Assembly: GCF_001411555.2 (NCBI RefSeq)
Contig: NC_049909.1
Coordinates: 8,935,485-8,999,484 of the forward strand
DNA from: Juglans regia
Taxonomy: Eukaryota; Streptophyta; Magnoliopsida; Fagales; Juglandaceae
Reading direction: 5' to 3'
DNA length: 64,000 nucleotides
Under the pieces are notes generated by a model. The model was not told the origin of the DNA. It was given only the letters and a program-made list of their open reading frames with translations, and did no database searches. Shown in pieces: positions 22,837-32,787 of this stretch. Position numbers and translations under genes: made by a program. Numbering within the stretch: position 1 is the first letter of the stretch; every line of letters begins with the position of its first letter.

Positions 22837-25090
22837 GGAGAGGAGCCGAAAATCCTAGGACCTTTAGTCACTTTGTGCATTGCTCTTGAGGTATTTGGCC
22901 ATCACCATTCTCTCCAAATTTCTATCACTTTCTCACCATCCAAACACTCTCTACAATACTTTCTTCTCACCCAAACATCCTTTCAAGGATAAGTAAAGTG
23001 AGAAGATACTTCCAAGATGAGAGTCTATAAGGTATGAAGCCAACTTTTCTTTTGTTACACACACACATGCACTGCTTCAAGGGAATGGAGTTTCGGTTTC
23101 TAATAAGTTTATCTAGAGCTCATGCACATGCACACACACACACATTTGAGCTAGAAAGAGTTAGCTCATGTTTTGAAGGGTTTTCCATATGAACCTACAT
23201 TTTTATGCACATGGTTAGATTAGGATTTTTCTTCAAGAAAGATAGAAGCAACAAGCGTGGTGTTTTTTAGGTTAAAAGCCACGGATATAGTGTTTCTATG
23301 AGGTAGGGTTTTTGGTGTAGTTAACTTTCGGATTCAAGGAAGAATGGTCTGAATATTTGGAGTCTTTTTCTTGGAAAAAGATGTCTAGAGCACAACACTT
23401 AAACACATGGGTTTGGGTTTTCTTGAATGATGAATCTAACTAGTGTTATATGCAATTTTCAGCTTGCTTGCAATATAGATACTTTGATTTTTTTTGTAAG
23501 TGCACTTCTAACTTGTACTTGGATATTTTATGTATATGTCATGTGAACTTGTTGGTTGCTTAGTTTATGTGATTGTTCGTGATATTGATGTCTCTTCCAT
23601 GTCATATAATCTTTTCTTAACTTGATTATCTAATGTATGAATAGAATGGCCAATGGAAGGTATGCATGTTATAAAAATGGAATAAGAAACCATATTAGGG
23701 CTCGGATTGCACTATTCTTGTTTTGTATGTGAATGTTTGTTACTTGACCGAATTCTTGTATTGGACTAAGCTCACGAAAATGTTGTGTACGACCACTAGA
23801 TGTTTCGGCTACCCATGAGTCTTCTTGATAAAAGTTTTTGCTTAATACATTAGAAGATTTCAAGGTCATATAAATTGATTGAAATGCATGTTTTTAAGAA
23901 TAAGAGGTTTCGGCCAACACTATTGATGAAGTATGATTATTGGTGTTTTAAGTTTAAGGAGCTAAGAATGATTCTTGGATATGCTAGGGTTTGTATGTTT
24001 TATCCCTTACATGGAAAGTATTGAATGTTTGTCTTTTGGTTGATGTTCAATGCACTAGAATTGTAATAAAAGAACATGTTCTAATATTTTTAAGCCGTAA
24101 CGTGAAATGTATTAGGATTGCATGTTTGAATGTTATATAATCATGATGAGGCATTCAGCATTTGCATGTGTCTCATGAAGGTTCTAAGTTTCATTGTCAT
24201 GTCACATGCATTGGGAATATGAAAATCTTTTGAAAAAGAAGAAGAAGAAGAGTCTTTTTTATTAAAAGGTTTTTATCACGACCCCAAAGACTGGGACGAG
24301 AGAATGTCCTAGTGGAACTCCTCTGTGCTATCGAGAGTCTTTGAAATGGAGGGATACCCCCTGGTTGGTGAAGTACTGTCGGTGGATCTCGAATGGTTCC
24401 TAAAAGAAAAAGGTATCGGAGCAAGATCGCACCTACAGCTAGTGGGTGCACCAACGATGAAGGCAAAAAGCGAACTGCCGTAATATGAAATAGAAGATGT
24501 AGTCACCTTGGTCAAAGTGGTCAATGGTTGATGCGGTAACTAGCGGGGAACACACGGTGCATAGAGGAGCCATGAGGTATTCAATTATATGTTATAAGTC
24601 AAGAAAGGCCTCAAACTCATAAGTATATGTGAACAAGTATGAAATGAAGAAAGAATGTTTATGAAAGAAAAGGTTATGAACGTCATGTTTTATACGATGT
24701 CTTTTTGAAAGGTCAATGCATAAGTAAAGTCTCATGTCCATTTATTTGTTATATAAGAAATATTTGTTATATGGTAGCCACGAAGAAGCATTGACTAGTG
24801 GGATTAGGTTGGTCGGCCCCTTAGTTTGGGTGAAGTTAAGTGGTAGATGGGGAAGCGAGACATTCAAGGTATAAGTTGCTGCACATTCCTGTATGTTTTT
24901 AGGATAGTTGTCGTCTGGGAAAAGCTAGATTCATTTACAAAGAACAATCTTGAATTTGTACTATTTTGTTGTATTGTTAGAAAATGTCAAAGCAAAACAA
25001 AGAAAACAGTAACATGCTAAAAACCAATCACAATGTCGGGAGGAAATCATTTGTGAGAGTCTTAGAGGAGAAGGTATGCATGTTTAATAA

Positions 25091-25380
25091 CTACAAATTT
25101 AAGAAAGATGAGTATTCTTCATCATGTTTTCAACATTGCACAATAATAAAAAATGCCACATGCAAAATTCTGCTTACTTGCTGTAAAAGATGGTTATATT
25201 TAGGAATAACTAAATACATATGTAAGGTGTAATATTGCTTCATTGTTGCACAGCATTCGGCTACAACAAACTTGGTGGAGTTCTACAATGAAGTCTGTTT
25301 GTAACAACCGGCCTTAAGGCCTGGCCCAAGCCCACGGCATTTTTTTTTATAAACTAAAGCCCCAGACACTGTCGTTTATG
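25091..25380. repeat. Duplicated insertion junction, copy A
   Basis: This 290-bp segment contains about 209 bp of CACTA sequence, the CTGTT target site (25,295-25,299) and the first 81 bp of the Tekay-type LTR (from TGTAACAACC at 25,300). It is repeated at 27,572-27,860 with roughly a dozen differences by eye, so the duplication is real and not recent. Confidence 0.9.
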
Positions 25381-27571
25381 GGACAATGAGGATGTGTATA
25401 GACTACAGGGAACTGAATCGAGTGACCATAAAGAATAAATATCCGCTGTCCCACATCGATGATTTATTTGATTAGTTGCAAGGTGCCCAGGTATTCTCCA
25501 AGATTGATCTCAGATCGGGTTATCATCAATTAAAGATCAAGGCGGAGGATGTGCCTAAGACAGCTTTGAAGACCAGGTACGGCCACTATGAATTCTTGGT
25601 CATGCCTTTCGGCCTAACCAACACCCAAGCAGTATTTATGGACTTGATGAATCAAGTATTTCATGAATTCTTGGATAAATTTGTAGTGGTGTTTATTGTC
25701 GATATATTAATCTACTCCAGGAGCAAAGCTGAACACGAAGACCATCTGAGACAAGTACTAGGGACACTCAGGGATAAGAAATTATTTGCTAAGTTGAAGA
25801 AGTGTGAATTTTGGCTTGAGTCTATTGCATTTTTGGGACATGTAGTCTCAAAGGATGGTATTTCAGTAGACCTCGAGAAAATTGAAGCAATAGTTAACTA
25901 GACCCAACCAACCAATGTGCATGAAGTTAGGAGTTTCTTGGGTTTGGCTGGTTATTACCATCGGTTTATAGACAATTTCTCAAAAATTACAGTTCCTCTT
26001 ATCGCCCTTACCAGGAAGAACAATAAGTATGAATGGACTGATAAATGTGAGGAAAGCTTCCAAGAATTGAAGAAGAGATTGGTGATAGCTCCAGTTCTGA
26101 CAGTCCCTAGCGAAAGAGGAGGATTTGTAGTTTACAGTGACGCTTCACGATTGGGATTGGGGTGCGTGCTGATGCAACATGGGAAAGTAATAGCATATGC
26201 ATCTCGGCAGTTGAAGACTTATGAATAGAATTACCTCACACATGATTTGGAGTTAGCCGTTGTTGTCTTTGTGCTTAAAATCTGGAGACATTATTTATAT
26301 GGTGAAAGGTGCCAAATCTACACGGATCACAAGTGTTTGAAATACTTCTTCACTTAGAAGGAACTAAATATGAGACAGAGGAGATGGCTCGAACTAGTTA
26401 AGGATTACGACTGCAACATTAACTACCATCCAGGCAAAGCTAATGTTGTAGCTGATGCACTTAGCAAGAAGCCAATGGGACCAACAATTGCAACTCTTAC
26501 CACTCAGCCCCACTTAATAATGGACTTGGAAAGAGCTGCTATTGAAGTTGTTGTTGGTGACAAGCAGGCATTGATAGCCAGTTTAATAATTCAACCAGCT
26601 TTGATAGACAGAATTAAGCTCGACCAAAAAGAAGATTCTAAGTTGGCGAGATTAATCGAAGAAGTAGAAAAAGGGGATAAATCTGAGTTCAATGTTTCTG
26701 AAGATGGAGTGTTAAGGTTCGAAAATAGGTTTTGTGTATCAGATAATGATGAAATAAAAATGCTTATCCTCGAAGAAGCGCATCGCTCTCCTTACACAGT
26801 TCATCCAGGTAGTACAAAAATGTGTCGGGATTTGAAGGGGTCTTTTTAGTGGGATGGCATGAAGAAGGAGATTGCCAAATTTGTGGCACAGTGTCTGGCC
26901 TGCCAACAAGTGAAAATAGAACACCAGAGACCGGTAGGGTTATTGCAACCACTTCAGATTCCAGAATGGAAATGAGAGCATATTTTTATGAATTTTGTTA
27001 CAGGCTTACCACGGATACTGACTGGACAGGAGGCAATATGGGTGATAGTGGACCGTTTGATGAAGACCGCTCACTTTGCGCCTATCAAATTTTCTTATAA
27101 GCTAGAGAAACTAGTCGAGTTGTATATACAAGAAATAGTGAGGTTGCATGGGGTACCCGTGTCTATTGTGTCGAATAGGGATCTTCGTTTCACTTCAAAA
27201 TTTTGGAGAAGCATACAGGAGGCCATGGGCACTAAGTTAAGTTTTAGCACTGCATTTCACCCGCAAACGGATGGTCAGTCAGAAAGAACCATTCAAATTT
27301 TGGAAGACATGTTGAAAGCGTGTATGTTGGATTTCAAGGGAACTTGGATTCGACACTTGCCTTTGGTCGAGTTAGCTTATAATAACAGTTACCAGGCTAG
27401 CATTGAGATGGCACCTTATGAAGCACTTTATGGTAGGAAGTGTAGATCTCCTTTGTATTGGGACGAGGTGGGAGAAAGACAAATTTTGGGTCCTGAAATC
27501 ATACAGAAGATAATAGAGAAGATAGAAACCATTCGAGCCAGAATGAGAGCAGCTTAGAGTTGACAAAAGAG
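25381..27571 (+). pseudogene. Chromovirus (Tekay/Del-type) pol fragment: RT, RNase H, integrase
   Basis: One frame can be followed over 2.19 kb without an indel. [47 protein letters not shown]; the active-site region reads FIVDI, with Val (25,698-25,700) in place of the first Asp. RNase [17 protein letters not shown] and YHPGKANVVADALSKK. Integrase: zinc region AHRSPYTVHPGSTKMCRDL with C-x2-C after it, then the DDE core with Asn (27,174-27,176) at the second Asp and Glu in DGQSERTIQILED. Eight in-frame stops lie at 25,473, 25,899, 26,226, 26,355, 26,847, 26,973, 27,555 and 27,561. Gag, protease and the pol end are absent. It is inserted between the two junction copies. Confidence 0.93.
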
Positions 27572-27860
27572 CTACAAATTTAAGAAAGAGGAGTATTCTT
27601 CATCATGTTTTCAACATTGCACAATAATAAAAAATGCCACATACAAAATTCTGCTTACTCGCTATGAAAGATGGTTACATTTAGGAATAACTAAATACAT
27701 ATGTAAGGTGTAATATTGCTTCATTGTTGCACAACGTTCGGCTACAAAAAGTTGGTGGAGTTCTACAATGAAGTCTGTTTGTAATAACCGGCCTTAAGGC
27801 CTGGCCCAAGCCCACGAGATTTTTTTTTATAAACTAAAGCCCCAGACGCTGTCGTTTATG
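27572..27860. repeat. Duplicated insertion junction, copy B
   Basis: Second copy of the 25,091-25,380 segment, continuous here with the complete LTR that begins at 27,780. Its left edge joins the pol fragment at shared text GCTACAAATTTAAG, where copy A reads ACTACAAATTTAAG. Confidence 0.9.
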
Positions 27861-30451
27861 TGAGTGACTTTGCCCTTACTTTTTCTTTTCTTCTTCTTCC
27901 CGTAACTGCCACGATTTCTCTGCTATTGCAGTTTTTTTTTTCTCTCTTTCATTCCTTCCTCATTTCCAAACTCCCAACCGATCACTCTCCCTCTCTTTCT
28001 CTCTCTAAAGTGCGGACCTCTCGTATCCTTTCTCTCTTGCGATTTTCAGTGATTTTGGTGCACCTAGGTTTCAGTTTCTGGAATAAACCAAGGTTAGCTT
28101 TTCTCTCTCTCTCCCTCTGTTCTTCCCTATATCTTTTCTTTTCGATAGATTTGAGATTTTAGGTGTTTGCATATGATCAAAGATTTTTGAGTTGCCGTCG
28201 AGCCCTCTCACCAGAACTCCTAACGTTGGTAAATCTCCATTTCACTATCCGATCTCACTCTCATTCTTTTTCCTCTATTTATATGCACCCAGGCCTTCTT
28301 TTTCCTCTGTTTTTCACGCACTCACCACGACATTTCTTTTTCACACAGAATCTTACTACCTCGCATGCACACACTCAAACTCTCATAAACTCTATTTTTT
28401 TTTACCTAGTCACATGCACACTCAAACTCTCATAAACTCTATTTTTTTTTACCTAGTCACATGCACACTCAAACCACACATTCATTTTATTTTCACAGTG
28501 TATTTTTTTCCCTCCATCAAGCAGTGTCTCCCTTGTGTTTGTCAGTTGTTGTCATAGAGTCCAACGTCGGTAAGCCACGTTACTCTCTTCTTCCCTTTTA
28601 TTCATCGCTTAGTAAAAGGGAGATTTTATGTGATTATAGGTTTGGCTATTTTAATTATTTATGTTAAAGTGTGGTGTTTTGGGTTGATGTGTGTGGCGTA
28701 TGGAAGTGATTGATGGCTGCTCGGGGTGGTTTATTGACTGTGTGTACAATGGGTGTTTTGAGCTGGTTGTGTTGGATGTATTATGAGTGGCGCGGATACC
28801 CAAGTCTTGAAATGTTGAATGATTAAAAAAAAAATATGATGTTTGCACTGAAGTTTTATATTGAAGGTTGGAGTTGACGTGTTGTTTGTGTTATGTTTTA
28901 AACATAGGAGTTGTTGTTGTTGGTTTTGGAGATGTTTTATGGTTGGTTTGGTGTTGATAAAAGGCGGCTGTATGGGTTGAGTTTGGCTATGGGGTGGAGA
29001 TGTTAGTGGTTGTATTGGGGTTTAAATGCTAATGGTTTGAGGAGGGGACTGTTTGGGTTTAATTTTTATGATAGGCATTGTGTTAAAAAGGGGATATTTT
29101 GGATTATTGCTCAATAAATAGTAGCTTACTGGATTGGTTTATTAAATATTGGGTATATGTTTTGTTTAGGTGGTGTTTTTACTGGAGTTCCGACTCAAAG
29201 CGTAGATAATACTCGGAAGTCAGGTAAGCGGGATTTATATACTAGTTTTGCATAAAAGAAATGAAATGAGGTTGACTTTGAAAGTAAGCATGTTTGTTTT
29301 TGAAAAGAAATCTGAAAACGGTTTCAGATGTTTATTCTGCATATATATAAGAAAAAGTATTTTCTATCATGACTGGTGTAGACATAAGCTAATTTTGTGC
29401 ATTTTGTTTCGGAACCATACAAAAGAGCAAATATGAAAATCTAAAAGTTTTTGCTATGAATAAATGAAAATACTTTGATTTTTTTTATTTCGAACATGTG
29501 AAATGATCTGAAACTATTCAGTATTTTGTTTCGATATGATGTGTCATCTGAAAACCTTGGCATGAAATTCTGATTCTGTATATGAATGTGATCTAATTCC
29601 GATGATATATGTTCTATTTTCTGTTAAGGCCCAGCCACGGGTATAATGGTGGTTTATAACCCTACTACGGGGGTGAAATATGATATACGGCCCAATCACG
29701 GGTATAATGGTGGTTTATAACCCTACCACGGAGGTGAAACATAGTATGTGGCCCAGCCACGGGTATAATGGTGGTTTATAACCCTACCATGAGGGTTAAA
29801 TATGGTATTTGTTCCGATGTGATGTTAAGAAATGATATGATTATAATGTTTTGGTTTAGATATGCCAATGGATTTTCTTTTTGAGAATAAGTTTGTCTTT
29901 CTGGAAATTTTGCTCTAATGTTTTTATACCAAGTTTTGTTTATGCATTTCTGAAAGTAAATATTTTGTTTGCATACCAAACGTTATAAATGCTTATGTTT
30001 ACATACTAGTATATGTTCTCTACTTGATGAGTTGTTGATAACTCACCCCTTAATCTTCATAATATTTTCAGATGATAATGATGGTTCAACTGAGGATCAG
30101 TATTAGAGGTTGTGGATAAGATTATCTATGAATAGATATTGGGGATCTCGCAGTATTAGTACTGCTATTGGATGTTATTTACTTATTAAGTTTATTTCTA
30201 TGGATTTAGACGGTTTATGGAGACTTATGTAAATTTTATTTTATTCTTATTTGTTATTTGGGACTTGAAGAAGAGTTGATATTTTTATTTGAGTTGTTGG
30301 ATTGTGAGATGGTTATTAATTTGAAATATTTACGTTTTACTTGAAGTTTTGGAAGTATAAATTCTTCGATTTGAAAATACATTAGGATTGTTGGAGTTGG
30401 TTATCAGGTTATATGAGTTAACTCTCCGGACCCTCGGGTCGGGGCATTACA
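27780..30451 (+). mobile_element. Tekay-type LTR (2,672 bp) inserted in the CACTA transposase gene
   Basis: It starts TGTAATAACCGG and ends GGGGCATTACA. The 5-bp TSD CTGTT lies at 27,775-27,779 and 30,452-30,456. No PBS follows the right end; host CACTA coding sequence resumes at once, so this is a solo LTR or the 3' LTR of a rearranged copy. Its later half shares blocks with the LTRs at 54.9-62.7 kb: the CAGGTAAGCGGG segment, the CATGACTGGTGTAGACATAA segment, the CCACGGG repeats and the GATAACTCACC block. Confidence 0.92.
29629..29810. repeat. LTR-internal tandem repeat, about 60 bp x 3
   Basis: Three units with GGCCCAGCCACGGGTATAAT, GGTGGTTTATAACCCTACCA and a GGGTGAAA joint, each repeating about every 60 bp. 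The same unit recurs in the LTRs near 57.75, 62.07 and 63.63 kb. Confidence 0.88.
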
Positions 30452-30989
30452 CTGTTGGTCTAGGAAGAATGATAAATTCGTGACATCCACGACAAAAGAG
30501 CTTTATGTGAAAATTTTAATAAAAACAACCCCCTTTATGGTCTATCATGTACATATTTTTCCGTAGCATAAATACACCCTCATTCTACTGAAGAATAAGT
30601 TATGGTTTAATTTACACTAACTCTATATTTTATGCAGTGCAAATGGTTGGCAAGATGGACGGTATAGAACTTGAGCAACGTACTGAAGGGGCAACAACTT
30701 CTGTATTTAGAGAGGTAATAGGGCATAGACCAGGGTATGCTAGAGGTCTAAGCGAGATGGTAATACAGGAGTCTACGCAACAACATGAGCGTGAACGGGA
30801 CAAACGTTATGCCGAAGAAGTGGAAAGACACAAAAAAGAGCCTGAGGCTATGTTTAGCTATCAAGGTATTCTCAACACTTTCCAAGTCTTCTCGTAGTTT
30901 TGAAAATATTTCACTTGCCAAAAAACTTAAAATACTCTCAATGAGACCCACAAACGCACTTCAATCTCTACTCATAACTATTCACAAAC

Positions 30990-32015
30990 ATTCTATAATA
31001 CTTATCACTATTATATATAAATAAAAAATATTTATCACTATTATATATAAATAAAAAATAAAATCACTATAATATATAAATAAATAAAAACCACTATAAT
31101 ATATAAATAAAAAATAAAATCATTATAATATATAAATAAAAAATAAAATCACTATAATATATAAATAAAAAATAAAATCACTATAATATTTATCACTATT
31201 AAATATAAATAAAAAAATAAAATCATTATAATATATAAATAAAAAATAAAATCACTATAATATATAAATAAAAAATAAAATCTCTATAATATATAAATAA
31301 AAATAAAATCACTATAATATTTATCACTATTAAATATAAACAAAAAAATCAAATCATTATAATATATAAATAAAAAATAAAATCGCTATAATATATAAAT
31401 AAAAAATAAAATCACTATAATATATAAATAAAAAATAAAATCACTATAATATTTATCACTATTAAATATAAATAAAAAATAAAATCATTATAATATATAA
31501 ATAAAAAATAAAATCACTAAAATATATAAATAAAAAATAAAATCACTATAATATATAAATAAAAAATAAAATCACTATAATATTTATCACTATTAAATAT
31601 AAATAAAAAATAAAATCATTATAATATATAAATAAAAAATAAAATCACTATAGTATATAAATAAAAAATAAAATCACTAAAATATATAAATAAAAAATAA
31701 AATACTATAATATATAAATAAAAAATAAAATCACTATAATGTATAAATAAAAAATAAAATCACTATAATATATAAATAAAAAATATTTATCACTATTATA
31801 TATAAATAAAAAATAAAATCACTATAATATATAAATAAAAAATAAAATCACTAGAATATATAAATAAAAAATAAAATCGCTATAATATTTATCACTATTA
31901 TATATAAATTAAAAATAAAATCATTATAATATTTATCATTATTATATATAAATAAAAAATAAAATCACTACAATATTTATTAATATTAAAAAATCACTAT
32001 AATAAAATCACTATA
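30990..32015. repeat. 29-bp AT-rich minisatellite with 131-bp higher-order period
   Basis: The basic unit is AAATCACTATAATATATAAA plus TAAAAAATA, 29 bp. A variant carrying TATTTATCACTATTAAATA recurs at 31,191, 31,322, 31,454 and 31,585, a higher-order period of about 131 bp. Later units are less regular. The array lies in the CACTA element just after the last transposase exon. No unique spacers, so not a CRISPR. Confidence 0.93.
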
Positions 32016-32784
32016 GGTTGTTTCTACAGGTGTGCCTATATTGCTTGATGCCTTGGTTGATGGCTGGAGCTTTAGTTAGCTAGGTGTGACGATGTGTTGT
32101 GGATATTTAGAGAAGTTGTTGAACCTGGCTGTTAGTCGCCAACCCATTATTCACGCCGTGTGTCATGTTTTAGCCGCTACTGCATGCCAGTGGATGAGAA
32201 CCAGCTTGTTAATATATGTGGCTAGTGGACATTTGTAGCGATAAGTGAATTTCTTTGGGAAAAACCGGTGCTCCATGTGGCCATTGGTATTGACGAGTAC
32301 TTAAAATCGTCAGAAATATAGACTATTTCCATCGACTTCACGAAAGTGTTGGAAAAGAACGTCCCACACTAATTGCGGCGATGAAGACAACATTTACAGC
32401 GACAATAAATCGACCAAATTGATTTCCATTCCCATCGATTAATTGGAAGGACGCAAAAATCCAAGTTAATACCGACGAAGTCCATACTTTTTTCAGTGAT
32501 TTTGAGACGACGTGAACAGACATTTGCAATTCCATACGTACACATGAGTCGGGGGCATTGTTTCCAGTGCGTAATTACAAATTTGCGGCTGAATTAGAAA
32601 CGTCCCGAATACCCATATTTGTGACGTTTATGGGAAGTCGATGGTAACAAATTGTTGTATCTATTTTTTCTTTCGCAACCAACACGCAAGGACGCTTAAT
32701 GCGTTGGTATAAACTATTTGCAACGATTTTAGGGGTTGTAGCAGCGACATTATTGTGCTGGGAAAGGCAGTATTCCTTGTATTG
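32016..32784. other. CACTA 3' subterminal region
   Basis: Non-coding and richer in CG dinucleotides than its surroundings. Repeated motifs such as GCGACA, GCGGCGATG, AACGATTTTAGG and AATCGACC resemble the 5' subterminal text (ATTACGGCG, ATTACGATG). Subterminal repeats in CACTA elements bind the accessory transposase protein; that role here is inferred. Confidence 0.6.
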
Positions 32785-32787
32785 GAT

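Larger units (their letters stand above)
20869..24900 (+). mobile_element. Probable solo LTR of a Ty3/gypsy element (ends uncertain)
   Basis: tnp2 sequence stops near 20,830. A 4-kb non-coding block follows before the next CACTA exon at 24,984. It opens with TGTGACGACTAAGAC, a start seen in some chromovirus LTRs. It has a clear promoter-like TATAAAAG (22,829-22,836) followed by a pyrimidine-rich leader and long non-coding sequence, as in large LTRs. A 976-bp hAT-like element sits inside. I could not match a 5-bp TSD, so the right boundary is a guess, and part of the block could be CACTA intron. Confidence 0.45.
24984..30897 (+). pseudogene. Second CACTA transposase gene (tnpA/Transposase_24-like), split by an LTR
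   Basis: Three exon-like pieces. (a) 24,984-25,073 encodes MSKQNKENSN and HNVGRKSFVRVLEEK, ending at a GTATGC donor. (b) The piece ending at 25,299 (TTNLVEFYNEVC; the copy at 27,779 is the one physically joined) continues after the LTR at 30,457 as WSRKNDKFVTSTTKELYVK. (c) About 30,640-30,870 encodes TSVFREVIGHRPGYARGLSE and a charged coil. The 'ATGAAGTCTGTT / GGTCTAGG' join restores a continuous frame once the LTR and one TSD copy are ignored, which confirms the insertion. The layout fits the plant Transposase_24-type partner of tnp2. Confidence 0.75.
12433..32784 (+). mobile_element. 20.35-kb CACTA (En/Spm) transposon with nested insertions
   Basis: The 5' end is CACTACAAAGAA at 12,433. 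The 3' end, read on the minus strand, is CAATACAAGGAA ending at 32,784, with two mismatches in the first 12 bases. The 3-bp TSD GAT flanks both ends (12,430-12,432 and 32,785-32,787), as expected for CACTA elements. Both subterminal zones carry CG-containing motifs (ATTACGG, GCGACA, AACGAT) unlike the AT-rich middle. Inside lie a Transpos_assoc-like exon, tnp2 exons and a second transposase gene, all on the plus strand. Much of the length is insertions. The transposase genes carry stops, so it is not autonomous now. Confidence 0.85.

Noticed and set aside
30990..32015. 29-bp periodic array, CRISPR-like unit length
   Set aside because: Pure tandem AT-rich repeat without spacers.
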